From an uncultured Actinomycetaceae bacterium (GTDB lineage: Bacteria > Actinomycetota > Actinomycetes > Actinomycetales > Actinomycetaceae), in NCBI GenBank assembly GCA_902464405.1, contig CABQJD010000008.1, positions 7,925 through 71,924 of the forward strand: a stretch of 64,000 nucleotides of DNA, written 5' to 3'. The notes under the pieces are model-generated. The model was given only the letters and a program-made list of their open reading frames with translations. It searched no databases and was not told where the DNA came from. The position numbers and the translations under genes were made by a program. Of the stretch, positions 37,059 to 46,542 are shown in pieces (within the stretch, counting starts at the first letter, position 1; the number at the start of each line of letters is the position of its first letter).

Positions 37059-37100
37059 GTGCGGGCTGATACGAATATGTATCAGCCCGCACTTAGTTTT
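37059..37100 (+). terminator. Intrinsic terminator of rpsA
   Basis: GTGCGGGCTGATAC at 37059-37072 pairs perfectly with GTATCAGCCCGCAC at 37079-37092 and is followed by TTAGTTTT. Confidence 0.9.
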
Positions 37101-37355
37101 ATCTCCCTTTTCCCTAATATTTCTTCTTGCAAGAGAGATAACTATAGAGCTTAGATATGTAGAATTGTGAAGTGCGAGTAGCTCCTCTTACGTGAGCGAG
37201 TGGCACGGTTTCGTCTATCCCTCTCTACCGTTGCGTTTTCGACGAGAAGGAGTGCGCGTATTTTATAGAATATAGAAAAGCTTTATAGTGTAAGCATTTT
37301 ATTCTTACTTTTCGATATTGATCCAAGAAAACATCGTTGAAGATTTGAAGCTGAA

Positions 37356-38540
37356 GTGCTAATCTGGGTAGACGTCGGACGTCTGATTTTACTTGAAATT
37401 GCGGGGTATTTTATGGCGTGGTATGCATCGGGTCGATCTGCTCAGAAATTTTTGTTTTCAGCTATGGTATGCGCATCTGCCGCCTTCGCTGGTGTGAAGC
37501 TTTTTCGCAAAATTCGAGCTTTTGAAGCTGTGCGCCCTGAGCTTAGATCGCCTCGCTTATTCTTTCCCTTATCTGCCACAAACCGCTTAAAAACGCGGCT
37601 GATATCGAATCTTTTTTCGCGCCCAACACCGCTTCCGCTTGGAGTGGCTGTTAGTGAATCTATCGTCACCTTTTCTTCGCTTCGTATCGAAAACGAAACT
37701 CTTCTGCTTCAAAAATACTGGGATATATGCGAGCCTGTTCGATCTATGTTTGATGCAGTTCATGTGCGAAATTATTTTCCTTGCGCTAATGAAAGCGCGT
37801 ATAAAAATTTAGCTAGCAGTGCAATTGATGGTGTGATTGTGTGGTTTCACGGCGGCGGGCTGATTTCTGGATCATATTCCAATTCGGATCGATATTGCGG
37901 GCAGCTGGCAAAAGATACGAACTGTTTGGTTGTGAGCGGTGAATATAGATGCGCTCCTGATTTTCCTTTTCCTCATGCTTTTATAGATTGCTCGCTTGCC
38001 TTGCTATATGCTTTTGAAATTGCGAAAATGCGCGGTGTGCCGCTGATTGTTTCAGGAGTAAGTGCTGGCGGAGGATTAGCTGCTGCAGTTGCACAGCTTG
38101 CTGCCGATGTGGGTATTCCTCTGGCTTACCAAGCTCTTGTTTACCCTATGCTCGATTCGCGCACGGGCAGATATCCATCTGCTGGGCGTGGTGATTTTGT
38201 GTGGACGCCGTCAGCAAATCGCTTTGGCTGGAGATCGTATTTGCAGGGTATGGGTAATGTGCGCGATCTGGCGATTTCGCGATATGCAATTCCTGCCCAG
38301 AGAGGAGAAAGCGGTGAATGGGGTGATTTGGCGCCAGCATGGATAGGCTGTGGAAACCTTGATTTATTTTTTGAAGAAAATAAGAGATATGCGCAGTGCT
38401 TGCAGAGCGCTGGAGTCCCCACTACTTTTTACACAGTTGAAGGTATGTATCACGGCGCCGATATGAGCGTTCCGTACGCTCCATCGATGAAAGATTTTTA
38501 TCAGTCAATGCTGCAAGAGATTCGCTGCGTCACGAGCTGA
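37356..38540 (+). CDS. Alpha/beta-hydrolase, HSL-type esterase/lipase with N-terminal anchor
   Basis: 394 residues. The oxyanion motif is WFHGGGLISG, the nucleophile elbow SGVSAGGGLAA, and the acid and His are in GCGNLDLFF and GMYHGADMS, the pattern of family IV (hormone-sensitive-lipase-like) esterases. One or two N-terminal hydrophobic segments suggest membrane attachment. The GTG at 37356 has no clear ribosome site and a perfect operator palindrome lies within its first ten codons; an ATG at 37413 is the alternative start. The matched operator suggests control by the GntR regulator downstream. It may deacylate the imported sugar or glycan. Confidence 0.78.
   Translation: MLIWVDVGRLILLEIAGYFMAWYASGRSAQKFLFSAMVCASAAFAGVKLFRKIRAFEAVRPELRSPRLFFPLSATNRLKTRLISNLFSRPTPLPLGVAVSESIVTFSSLRIENETLLLQKYWDICEPVRSMFDAVHVRNYFPCANESAYKNLASSAIDGVIVWFHGGGLISGSYSNSDRYCGQLAKDTNCLVVSGEYRCAPDFPFPHAFIDCSLALLYAFEIAKMRGVPLIVSGVSAGGGLAAAVAQLAADVGIPLAYQALVYPMLDSRTGRYPSAGRGDFVWTPSANRFGWRSYLQGMGNVRDLAISRYAIPAQRGESGEWGDLAPAWIGCGNLDLFFEENKRYAQCLQSAGVPTTFYTVEGMYHGADMSVPYAPSMKDFYQSMLQEIRCVTS
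37370..37384. promoter_or_regulatory. GntR-type operator AGACGTC-G-GACGTCT
   Basis: A perfect 7-1-7 inverted repeat at the start of the esterase gene. Its half-sites match the centre of the 50-bp palindrome in front of the GntR gene, so both are probably bound by that regulator. Confidence 0.65.
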
Positions 38541-38542
38541 CG

Positions 38543-39280
38543 CTATTTATTATTTTCGTCTGGAAAATAGTTTGGGTGGGGGAGGAGTCTCTTAAGCGGT
38601 TTGTAATGCTCGCTCACGAGTTTTTTATAGCGGGCAGTATTTCCTGTTTCTGCTGCTTCTAGCAGATCTCGATGCATATGCGCATTGGCTAGTGCATCTT
38701 CTTTCCCGAGCGCACCTAACTTTGGAAATACCACGGCTTCCACATCCCAGAATGCATCGACGAGCTGCAAGAGAAAAAGGTTATTAGCTTTTTTGGCGAT
38801 AAGTTTATGAAATTCTCTATCTGCTTCTAAGCACATATCTCCGCCATTTGCCATTTTTTCCATGCGATCGACGAGAGCGTGAAGTTCTGTTTGAGGGCTG
38901 TGAGCCATCTTTTTCACTACTTCTTGTGCATAAGCAATATCGAGTTTTTCGCGAATTTCCACAATATCTCCGAATGCCATGAGTCCGCCAGAGGGAGTGA
39001 GTGCGCCTCGAAAGATCAGGGATTGCACCATCGGCTGCAAAGACATATTGCTCACGTAGGTGCCTGTTCCGTGCCGAACTTCAACAATATCGAGAGTGGA
39101 TAGAACTTTGATAGCTTCTCGAACAGAGGAGCGAGAAATTTCGAGTATCTCCGTGAGCTCTGCCTCTGAGGGGAGCATATCTCCGCTTTGTAGACCTCGA
39201 TCCAAAATGAGATCTTTTATAGCGGCGACAACCCAACTATCGGTAGGGCGAACATGAGTTTTGTTTTTCTTCGATGCCAC
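38543..39280 (-). CDS. GntR/FadR-family transcriptional regulator
   Basis: 245 residues from the GTG at 39280, which has AAGGA six bases upstream; the longer frame would start inside the palindrome. The N-terminal winged helix-turn-helix carries SGDMLPSEAELTEILEISRSSVREAIKVL, and the C-terminal FCD ligand domain has Asp/His metal-type residues (REFHKLIAKK, HRDLLEA). It should sense a sugar acid or similar metabolite and repress the divergent sugar operon and the upstream esterase gene. Its stop is three bases from the esterase stop. Confidence 0.9.
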   Translation of the reverse strand: MASKKNKTHVRPTDSWVVAAIKDLILDRGLQSGDMLPSEAELTEILEISRSSVREAIKVLSTLDIVEVRHGTGTYVSNMSLQPMVQSLIFRGALTPSGGLMAFGDIVEIREKLDIAYAQEVVKKMAHSPQTELHALVDRMEKMANGGDMCLEADREFHKLIAKKANNLFLLQLVDAFWDVEAVVFPKLGALGKEDALANAHMHRDLLEAAETGNTARYKKLVSEHYKPLKRLLPHPNYFPDENNK

Positions 39281-39325
39281 GGATATTCCTTGCTGCAGAT
39301 CGTTGACATGTAGTACATCACAGGT

Positions 39326-39375
39326 TAGCATATTCATATGACGTTAGACGTCTGACGTCATATGAATATGCTAAG
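39326..39375. promoter_or_regulatory. 50-bp near-perfect palindrome between gntR and the sugar operon
   Basis: Two 20-base arms (TTAGCATATTCATATGACGT and its exact complement) flank TAGACGTCTG. In all, 24 of 25 base pairs match. The core AGACGTCT matches the operator at 37370. It lies between the divergent GntR and binding-protein genes and would cover the promoters of both. Confidence 0.85.
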
Positions 39376-39393
39376 GGGACAAAGGAGTTCATA

Positions 39394-40737
39394 ATGCGCA
39401 TAAAAAAATTATTATCTGTTGGTATTGCAAGTTTGATGGTGCTGCCAATGCTTGGTGCTTGTGGTGGTGCAAGCGAAGGCGATCTGCAAGCTTCTGGTGG
39501 TGAGCTGGAAGGCAACATCGTTTTTTGGTCTAGCTATACTCAGGGTCCGCGAGCTGAGTATATGCAAGAGCTGGCACGCAAATTTATGGAAAAACACCCC
39601 AAAGTGAATATCGATATCGAACTGTTTTCTTGGAGTGAATTCTACACAAAGTGGACAACAGGATTATCTACTGGAAACGTGCCAGATATTTCCAGTGCTC
39701 TGCCAAACCACGTCACCGAAATGATTGATGCAGACGCTGTTCTTCCTATCGACGACGTGATCGACAAGATTGGGCGAGATCGTTTCTATGATACGGCGTT
39801 AAAAGAGGGAGAAAAAGACGGAGCACACTATTCTATCCCTCTCTATACTCATGCTCAGCTAATGTGGTATCGCAAAGATCTTCTTGAAAAAGTAGGTGCA
39901 GATATTCCCCAGACATGGGATCAGCTAAAAGAAACAGCCCAAAAGCTGACAACAGGCGGCGACTACGGGCTTTCTGTGCCTATGGGAACTAACGATATGA
40001 TGGCCACTCGTTTCTTGAATTTCTATATGAAATCTGCAGGGGATCGAATGATTAGCGAAGATGGAAAAGCCAATCTTACGAGCAAAGCTGCTATTGACGG
40101 CATTAACTATTGGGTGGATATGTATAAGAAAACTTCTCCCGAAGGTTCTGTGAATTTCAACGTGCTCGATCAGGCGACTTTGTACTATCAAGGGAAAACT
40201 GCATTTGATTTCAATTCTGGTTTCCAAATTTCTGGCGTTGAATCAACTACTCCAGATCTGGTAGACCAGATCGCCGCTGTGCCGCTTCCTCGCCTTAATG
40301 AAAGTGATCCGGTATATGGCGCAGAAACGTCAAACCTGCCGATGGTTGTGTGGAAAAACTCGAAGCATCCTGAGGTGGCAAAAGCATTCTTGCAGACTCT
40401 GTATCAGACTGATGATTACATCCGTTTCCTACACTCTGTGCCAGTGGGAATGATGCCTGCTCTAAAGGATATTGCTGAAAATCCTGATTTCCTGAACGAT
40501 CCATATATTGAAAAATTTAGATCTACTTTTGATGCGCTCAATGAGGTCATTGCGCTCGGAACGGCAATCGGTATGGAAAGCGGCCCGACGATTCAATCTG
40601 GCATCGTCATTAGCCAAGGAGTCGTAGAGCAAATGTTCCAGAGCATTGTGCTTGAAGGAACTCCAGTGGAGAAAGCAGCTCAAGATGCCGAGAAAAAACT
40701 TAATGATTTATTTAAATCGGCAGGGGCATTCAAGTAG
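39394..40737 (+). CDS. Sugar ABC transporter substrate-binding lipoprotein (family 1)
   Basis: 447 residues. A lipoprotein signal peptide is clear: basic start MRIKKLL, hydrophobic core and lipobox LGAC with Cys23. The mature protein is a type 1 solute-binding protein (IVFWSSYTQGPR, then EFYTKWTTGLSTGNVPDI, then PMVVWKNSKHPEVAKAFLQ). It should capture an oligosaccharide outside the membrane for the two permeases that follow. The ribosome site is AAAGGAG. The substrate is unknown; the neighbouring dehydrogenase and esterase suggest a modified or acylated sugar. Confidence 0.93.
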   Translation: MRIKKLLSVGIASLMVLPMLGACGGASEGDLQASGGELEGNIVFWSSYTQGPRAEYMQELARKFMEKHPKVNIDIELFSWSEFYTKWTTGLSTGNVPDISSALPNHVTEMIDADAVLPIDDVIDKIGRDRFYDTALKEGEKDGAHYSIPLYTHAQLMWYRKDLLEKVGADIPQTWDQLKETAQKLTTGGDYGLSVPMGTNDMMATRFLNFYMKSAGDRMISEDGKANLTSKAAIDGINYWVDMYKKTSPEGSVNFNVLDQATLYYQGKTAFDFNSGFQISGVESTTPDLVDQIAAVPLPRLNESDPVYGAETSNLPMVVWKNSKHPEVAKAFLQTLYQTDDYIRFLHSVPVGMMPALKDIAENPDFLNDPYIEKFRSTFDALNEVIALGTAIGMESGPTIQSGIVISQGVVEQMFQSIVLEGTPVEKAAQDAEKKLNDLFKSAGAFK

Positions 40738-40745
40738 GAATCACA

Positions 40746-41687
40746 ATGGCTAGAAAAACAGATGGAACAATGAGTGCATCTGTTGGTCGAAACAGCGTGG
40801 AAGAGAAGGTTCACTCCATTAACTGGACGGGAGTTTTATTCGTTGCTCCTTCAGTGCTAGTCGTGGTGCTCCTTCTCTTCTATCCGCTGGGATCTTCGGT
40901 ATATTACTCATTTACTAATAAAAATTTAATCAAAGCAGATTATGATTTAGTTTTCCTAGAAAACTTTATGGAGCTTATTCATAATCCAGAATTTTGGGCG
41001 GCTTTTGCTACATCAATTAAATGGACGTTCTTTTCTTTGATTGGGCAGTTGCTGCTCGGGTTTGCGTGTGCACTTATGCTCAACTCAATCAAAAGATTTT
41101 CAACTCTTTTTCGAACTTGCTTGATTATTCCCTGGGCTTTCCCTGCGGTCATTATCGGGTTTGGGTGGAAATGGATTTTGAACGACGTATATGGGTTTCT
41201 TCCAAATGTTTTGAACGATATGGGGCTCACAGATGGATTGATTGCACTTTTAGCAAATCCGTCTACAGCTTTCTGGGTTGTTCTCTTTATCAACATTTGG
41301 TTCGGCGCTCCGCTGTTTATGGTAAATATCCTCTCTGCGTTGAAAACGATTCCTCACGATCAGATCGAAGCGGCTATTATGGACGGCGCCAACGCTTTCC
41401 AGCGTTTCTATCATATTACGCTGCATCATATTCGTACCGTGATTGGTTTGCTCGTTGTACTCAGAACGATCTGGGTATTCAATAATTTCGATCTCCTTTT
41501 CCTTATCACAGGAGGTGGACCTGGGGATCTCACTACTACGTTGCCGATTTTTGCTTATCGCACAGGCTGGGGGCTTAAACAGCTCGGAATGGCGTCAGCC
41601 GTCACGATTATGCTTCTCATTTTTCTGATAGCGATTGCCATGCTGCTCTTTAGGTTTATTGGGCGATGGGAAAAGGAGGATAGATAA
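40746..41687 (+). CDS. Sugar ABC transporter permease (UgpA/MalF type)
   Basis: 313 residues with six hydrophobic segments. The EAA loop is IEAAIMDGANAFQRFYHITL. It begins nine bases after the binding protein and shares the A of its stop with the next permease. It forms half of the transmembrane channel. No ATPase gene lies in this cluster, so a shared UgpC/MsiK-type ATPase is likely. Confidence 0.93.
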   Translation: MARKTDGTMSASVGRNSVEEKVHSINWTGVLFVAPSVLVVVLLLFYPLGSSVYYSFTNKNLIKADYDLVFLENFMELIHNPEFWAAFATSIKWTFFSLIGQLLLGFACALMLNSIKRFSTLFRTCLIIPWAFPAVIIGFGWKWILNDVYGFLPNVLNDMGLTDGLIALLANPSTAFWVVLFINIWFGAPLFMVNILSALKTIPHDQIEAAIMDGANAFQRFYHITLHHIRTVIGLLVVLRTIWVFNNFDLLFLITGGGPGDLTTTLPIFAYRTGWGLKQLGMASAVTIMLLIFLIAIAMLLFRFIGRWEKEDR

Positions 41688-42523
41688 TGAAGTATCAATC
41701 GATGCGGCGGCTGGGCACGTGCTGTATATATGTTGTGCTGATTATCGTAAGCGCTATCTTCATTTTTCCGTTGTTGTGGATAGTGGCATCGAGTTTCAAA
41801 AATGGTGTGGATTTATCTTCAAGCCCGACGTCGTTTATCCCGAAGCATTTTACGCTGGAGAATTATCGGCACGTACTGTTTGATATGGGGTTTATAACGA
41901 ATCTTAAAAACAGTGTGATTGTTTCGGTCTTGACTACGGTTCTTACAATTATTATTTCGTGTTTTGGAGCATACGGGATTGTTCGATTCTTTCCTCGTGT
42001 GGGAAGAAAAATCACCAAAATTCTCATCACCTCGTATATGTTTCCTCCAGTTTTGCTTGCAGTTCCATATTCGATGGTGCTGGCGAAAATTGGTCTCGTC
42101 AATACATATACGGGTTTGGTGCTGGTGTATCTTTCCTTCTCGATTCCGTATGCCCTATGGATGCTTGTAGGTTTTTACCAAACAGTACCTCGTGAAATAG
42201 AAGAAGCAGCAGCGGTTGATGGCGCAGGAAAGTTTCATATTTTTGCTCGCATTGCCACTCCGATTGTTTTGCCCGGAATCGTCGCCACCACAATCTATAC
42301 GTTTATCAATGCGTTCAACGAATTTTTATACGCGTTGCTCTTTATGGGTTCTTCAAAGATGATGCCAGTAGCTGTGGGGCTATATTCCTTGCAAGGCACG
42401 GAGGTGCTCGATTGGGGTGCGCTGATGGCAGCGTCCGGGTGCGTGGTTGTTCCATCCGTCATTGTCTTTATGTTTATCCAAAAATATATTGCTGCTGGTT
42501 TGAGTGAAGGGTCGGTGAAATAA
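41687..42523 (+). CDS. Sugar ABC transporter permease (UgpE/MalG type)
   Basis: 278 residues with six hydrophobic segments. The EAA loop is EEAAAVDGAGKFHIFARIATP. It starts on the last base of the previous gene. It completes the channel of the importer with the protein at 40746. Confidence 0.93.
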   Translation: MKYQSMRRLGTCCIYVVLIIVSAIFIFPLLWIVASSFKNGVDLSSSPTSFIPKHFTLENYRHVLFDMGFITNLKNSVIVSVLTTVLTIIISCFGAYGIVRFFPRVGRKITKILITSYMFPPVLLAVPYSMVLAKIGLVNTYTGLVLVYLSFSIPYALWMLVGFYQTVPREIEEAAAVDGAGKFHIFARIATPIVLPGIVATTIYTFINAFNEFLYALLFMGSSKMMPVAVGLYSLQGTEVLDWGALMAASGCVVVPSVIVFMFIQKYIAAGLSEGSVK

Positions 42524-42618
42524 AAGCCCTATATTGATTCACGCTATCAATCTAACGATACAAAGAAGTGTTATTTATCTGAGTGCTATTCGTTGAATAG
42601 CTGCGAAAGAAGGAAAAA

Positions 42619-43722
42619 GTGAATGTTAATTATGCAATAGTTGGATCTGGATATTTTGGTGCGCAAGAGGCGCGAGCGCTTCAAAAAATTCCTGGTGCCA
42701 GTGTGCGAGGTATTTACGATCCGCACAATGCCCAAAAACCTGCTCGCGAGGTTGGAGCGGACGTTTTTTCGTCAGTAAAGGAGCTTATCAACAGCCCCGA
42801 TATTGATGCAGTTATTGTGGCGTCACCAAACGGTGAACATGTCTTTCCTGTGGTAGAAGCAGCGAAAGCTGGAAAAGCGATTTTTTGTGAAAAGCCGATT
42901 GCATTGAGCTATCGCGATTGTAAATTGATGGTAGACACAGCTCGTGAGCATAAGGTTTTTTTCATGGCTGGGCACGTTATGAATTTTATGAACGGTGTGC
43001 GCCTAGCGAAGAAAATTATCGCAGAAGGAAGGCTTGGAAAAGTTCTTTTCGTGCGCGCTGTTCGCAACGGGTGGGAAGAAAAGCAGCCCAGCGTTTCATG
43101 GAAAAAAGTTCGTGAACTTTCTGGAGGGCATCTCTATCATCATATTCATGAGCTAGATTGCGTACAGTCGATTCTTGGGCCTGCATCTCAGGCAACGATG
43201 ATTGGCGGCAACGTGGCACATCGCGGAGAGGGGTTTGGTGACGAAGACGATATGCTTCTCATTCAGCTTGAGTTTCCCTCCGGCGCATTTGCAACGCTTG
43301 AATACGGTTCAGCTTTTCGCTGGCCAGAGCATTATGTGCTCATTCAAGGCGATAAGGGCGCTATCAAGATTGATATGCAAGATACTGGTGTGACGGTTCG
43401 TATCGGAGACCGGGAAGAACGATACCTGCTGCACAGGAATAAAGAAGAAGACGATCAGCGCGCAGCGATTTATCGAAACTCCAGCACTGATGGGGCAGTG
43501 CAGTATGGTAAGCCAGACCTCCTGCCTCCTTTATGGCTCAAAGGTATTGTGGAAGAGGAAATGAATTATTTCCACAGTCTGATGCGCGGCGGATCGGTGC
43601 TCGAAGAATTTGCGAAACTTTCCGATGGAACTGCAGCAATGGAAGCAATTGCAACAGCAGATGCATGCACTCTATCTCTTAAAGAAGACCGAAAAGTTCG
43701 AGTTTGTGAAATTACTGGATAA
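42619..43722 (+). CDS. Gfo/Idh/MocA-family oxidoreductase
   Basis: 367 residues. The Rossmann start is VGSGYFGAQEARAL; the conserved FCEKPIALSYRDC holds the catalytic Lys, and the C-terminal sheet domain has HIHELDCVQSILGP. These enzymes oxidise or reduce sugars, inositols or amino sugars with NAD(P). GTG start with AAGGAAAAA. It lies last in the operon, so it probably acts on the imported sugar. A strong terminator follows. Confidence 0.9.
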   Translation: MNVNYAIVGSGYFGAQEARALQKIPGASVRGIYDPHNAQKPAREVGADVFSSVKELINSPDIDAVIVASPNGEHVFPVVEAAKAGKAIFCEKPIALSYRDCKLMVDTAREHKVFFMAGHVMNFMNGVRLAKKIIAEGRLGKVLFVRAVRNGWEEKQPSVSWKKVRELSGGHLYHHIHELDCVQSILGPASQATMIGGNVAHRGEGFGDEDDMLLIQLEFPSGAFATLEYGSAFRWPEHYVLIQGDKGAIKIDMQDTGVTVRIGDREERYLLHRNKEEDDQRAAIYRNSSTDGAVQYGKPDLLPPLWLKGIVEEEMNYFHSLMRGGSVLEEFAKLSDGTAAMEAIATADACTLSLKEDRKVRVCEITG

Positions 43723-43770
43723 TCTACACTGCTTATTTTCAGCTGTAAAATCTTTTGTGTGAATATGTTG

Positions 43771-43815
43771 AAAGAGTGCGGGTGTTTCTTTTCAAGAGAA
43801 TCTCCCGCACTTTTT
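43771..43815 (+). terminator. Intrinsic terminator of the sugar operon
   Basis: AGTGCGGG at 43775-43782 pairs with CCCGCACT at 43804-43811, with an inner partial helix, followed by a T run. Confidence 0.85.
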
Positions 43816-43897
43816 CATACTTACTTTTGATATTTGCTTCTCATACTCGCACACAGACTCTTCTTGAGTGAGTAAGATATGTAAAAGGAGGTGCATG

Positions 43898-44512
43898 ATG
43901 TATCAGATAGTTCTCACTGGTGGTATTGGCGCAGGAAAATCGGTGGTAGCGCAGTTGCTTTCAAAACATGGCGCTTATGTGATTGATTACGACCAGATTG
44001 CGCGCGACGTGGTAGAGCCAGATCAGCCTGCTTTCAAAGAAATAGTTGAGCATTGGGGCGATGATGTGCTTAATGCTGATGGTACTCTCAACAGATGTGA
44101 ACTTGCTTCACGCGTCTTTGAAGATATTTCTCAGCTTGAACAGCTCAACGCCGTCACCCATCCGTATATTATGGCGAGAGCTGCCGATCGCGCCGAAAAA
44201 ATTATGCGTGACGATCCTTCGGGCGTTCTCGTGCACGATATTCCTGTTATTTCAGTGGATTCTCCTATGATTCACCATGCAGATTTGGTGGTGGTTGTGC
44301 AAGCTCCTTTAGAGGCTCGTATTGATCGCCTTGCTCAAAATCGAGGGATGACGATTGAGGATGCTCAAGCTCGTATTGCTCATCAGATAGGTGATTCTGA
44401 GCGGGAAAAGATGGCGGATATTATCGTGCATAACGACGGAAATATCCGTGATCTGGAACGGCAGATAGATCGCCTCTGGAAGCGCATTGGAGACTGGGAA
44501 GAAAATTCCTGA
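43898..44512 (+). CDS. coaE: Dephospho-CoA kinase
   Basis: 204 residues. It makes the last step of coenzyme A synthesis. The P-loop is GGIGAGKSVV; DYDQIARDVVEP and the lid follow. Two ATGs are adjacent; the second (43898) sits six bases after AAAGGAGG and is preferred. In Mycobacterium coaE lies between rpsA and uvrB; here accessory blocks separate it from both. Confidence 0.95.
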   Translation: MYQIVLTGGIGAGKSVVAQLLSKHGAYVIDYDQIARDVVEPDQPAFKEIVEHWGDDVLNADGTLNRCELASRVFEDISQLEQLNAVTHPYIMARAADRAEKIMRDDPSGVLVHDIPVISVDSPMIHHADLVVVVQAPLEARIDRLAQNRGMTIEDAQARIAHQIGDSEREKMADIIVHNDGNIRDLERQIDRLWKRIGDWEENS

Positions 44513-44636
44513 TTGCAGAAAATCTAAACACAGAAAAATTTTGCGCGCGAATGCGCTGCCTGCTTTTGTGTATTTTATTATTGCAGTTAGCGCAGACGAG
44601 GGGCGCTTAAAGTAGTGGCGAGCAGTGAGCGAAGCG

Positions 44637-45302
44637 TTATCTGAATCCTGCTTTGATAGCGGTAATTGCCAGCTCACTTCTGCTAGATTGGCGCAATGTG
44701 CCCATAATTTCTGAAACGTAGTTGCGCACAGTACTTTCCTGCAAAGCGAGCGTTTTGGCAATCGCCTTATTGGATTTAGCTTCTATGAGCAGATCAAAGA
44801 CTGCCCGTAAATATGGTGGAAAAGATTGCACGCGTTCGATGAAATCTTTGTATTCTTGGCTGTTTTCTTGAGTAGTGATATACGTTTGCGTTAAGAGCTG
44901 CACAGGGCGAGTGCTCATCACTGGCAAGCCGCTATGAGCTTGTTTGATCAACTCAGCAAGTTGGGCTGATGGTATATCTTTCGTCAAGAAACCGTCGATA
45001 TGTAATTCGAGAGCTTTTTTCAAAGAGTCTTCATGCTCAAAAGCTGTCAAAACGATAACGGTCATAGAAGGGTATAGATTTTTTATGGCTTCAGCTGTTT
45101 TTAAGCCGTCAAAAATAGGCATATCGACATCTAGAAGAGCCACATCTATGTGCTGGCTGGCAAGAGCAGCTAAGGCTTCTGCTCCATTTGCCACGCATGC
45201 AGCCACGTGCAGTCCTTCATTCTGGTTGAGGAGAAGCGAAAGACTTGTGAGAATCACTGGATCGTCATCAGCAATAAGAATTTCAAGAGTTGAGCTGTTC
45301 AT
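44637..45302 (-). CDS. LuxR/NarL-type response regulator
   Basis: 221 residues. The receiver domain has D58 as phosphate acceptor (ALLDVDMPIFDG) and a switch Lys in FLTKDIP. The LuxR helix-turn-helix is near the end: SNKAIAKTLALQESTVRNYVSEIM. The start lies 20 bases inside the kinase gene, so the two are coupled. It probably controls the divergent bacteriocin promoter, but this is inferred from position. Confidence 0.9.
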   Translation of the reverse strand: MNSSTLEILIADDDPVILTSLSLLLNQNEGLHVAACVANGAEALAALASQHIDVALLDVDMPIFDGLKTAEAIKNLYPSMTVIVLTAFEHEDSLKKALELHIDGFLTKDIPSAQLAELIKQAHSGLPVMSTRPVQLLTQTYITTQENSQEYKDFIERVQSFPPYLRAVFDLLIEAKSNKAIAKTLALQESTVRNYVSEIMGTLRQSSRSELAITAIKAGFR

Positions 45303-46542
45303 AAACCATTTCTTTCACGTTAAAAAGTTTTGCTTGGAGTATCCATGTTGATTCGATTCTTGCTGTAGAAAATTCTCCACCTTCTTGTTTGATTCTTTCC
45401 TGTAGATTCAAAAGGCCGAAGCCGCTGCTGATCTCTTTAGGGGCGTCGTCAGGGGAGATATTGTTGATCATAGTTATTTTTAATGCATCTTCGTTATTTT
45501 TTCCAGTGTCTGCTTCGATTTCTAAGAAAAGCTGTATGCAGCTCCTCTCAGGAGAGTATTTCAGTGCATTTGCTGCGCCTTCTCTGAGGATGAGTGTGCT
45601 TGTTATAAGAGCCTGGCGAGAAAGAAAGTGGTCGAGAATATAGGGGCTGTCAATAGTTGTGTCGAGTTCTATTTCACGCGTAAACAGCATATGTTCAATA
45701 TTGGAAATAGTAGTGCTGATATCAGCGGAAGATGCCTCAGCATTCATATTGACGATCATCGGACGTACTTTGGCTGAGGCTTGATGTGCCATAGCGGAAA
45801 GTTGCTCCAGTTTTTGAGCTAATTCAGGTTGTGCACAGCTGTAGGATAAACGAATGCTTTCAGCGCTCAAAGCAATGCGAGCTAAATCTTTTGCAATTGT
45901 ATCGTGTAGATAAAGAGCTAAATCTGCTTGTATTTTATTTTTAGTAATTTCTGCTATTTCTTTTGCTTGTTGGAGTGCGTTCTGAGCTTCTTCGTGCGCT
46001 CGAGTTTCGTTTTCTTTACTTTTTTGTGCTTCTTGTGCGTTGCTGGCAGATTGGTCGTTTATATATCGAAAGCCGAAAGCAATGAACAGCACTATCGGGT
46101 CGATAAATGTAAGAGTTATTAGCCAGTCTTCGAGAGTAAATGGAGTACTCCACGCCAATATTATTTGGATGATAAAAAGATATGCGACTCCTGATTTTAG
46201 ATAATGCTGTACGATCAGATGAATAGAAATAAAACAGATGCTGAAGATTCCAAAAAAGTCTGTTGTGCCTAAGGGGCTTACAGAGAGTATAAGAAATCCG
46301 ATGCCGTAAAGAATTTCTCCCCATAAGTTTGTAAATCCAGCGAAGAAAAAAAGGGCAACAGACACTGCAAGAGATAGTTTGTAGTTTAGTTCTGCTTGGG
46401 GATGTGGAAAGAGGTAGGATGCGTTGCTGATAGTGATTAATTCACTGACGACTCCGATTATGGCGCAAACGCAGAAAAGAAGTTTTTCTTTTAATGTGTG
46501 TGAGGAAATCGGTAATCGATAACGAGAGAATGGCAACGGCAT
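45283..46542 (-). CDS. Sensor histidine kinase (HisKA_3 / DesK-like)
   Basis: 419 residues from the ATG at 46542, which has AAAGAGGAA upstream; the frame extends 15 codons further without support. About five or six membrane segments (residues 20-160) are followed by a coiled linker, the H box with H213 (LYLHDTIAKDLARIA), the N box REGAANALKY and the G box SGFGLLNLQERI. There is no large outer domain, so it probably senses membrane disturbance or a peptide. Its ATG overlaps the stop of the small protein upstream. Confidence 0.9.
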   Translation of the reverse strand: MPLPFSRYRLPISSHTLKEKLLFCVCAIIGVVSELITISNASYLFPHPQAELNYKLSLAVSVALFFFAGFTNLWGEILYGIGFLILSVSPLGTTDFFGIFSICFISIHLIVQHYLKSGVAYLFIIQIILAWSTPFTLEDWLITLTFIDPIVLFIAFGFRYINDQSASNAQEAQKSKENETRAHEEAQNALQQAKEIAEITKNKIQADLALYLHDTIAKDLARIALSAESIRLSYSCAQPELAQKLEQLSAMAHQASAKVRPMIVNMNAEASSADISTTISNIEHMLFTREIELDTTIDSPYILDHFLSRQALITSTLILREGAANALKYSPERSCIQLFLEIEADTGKNNEDALKITMINNISPDDAPKEISSGFGLLNLQERIKQEGGEFSTARIESTWILQAKLFNVKEMVYEQLNS

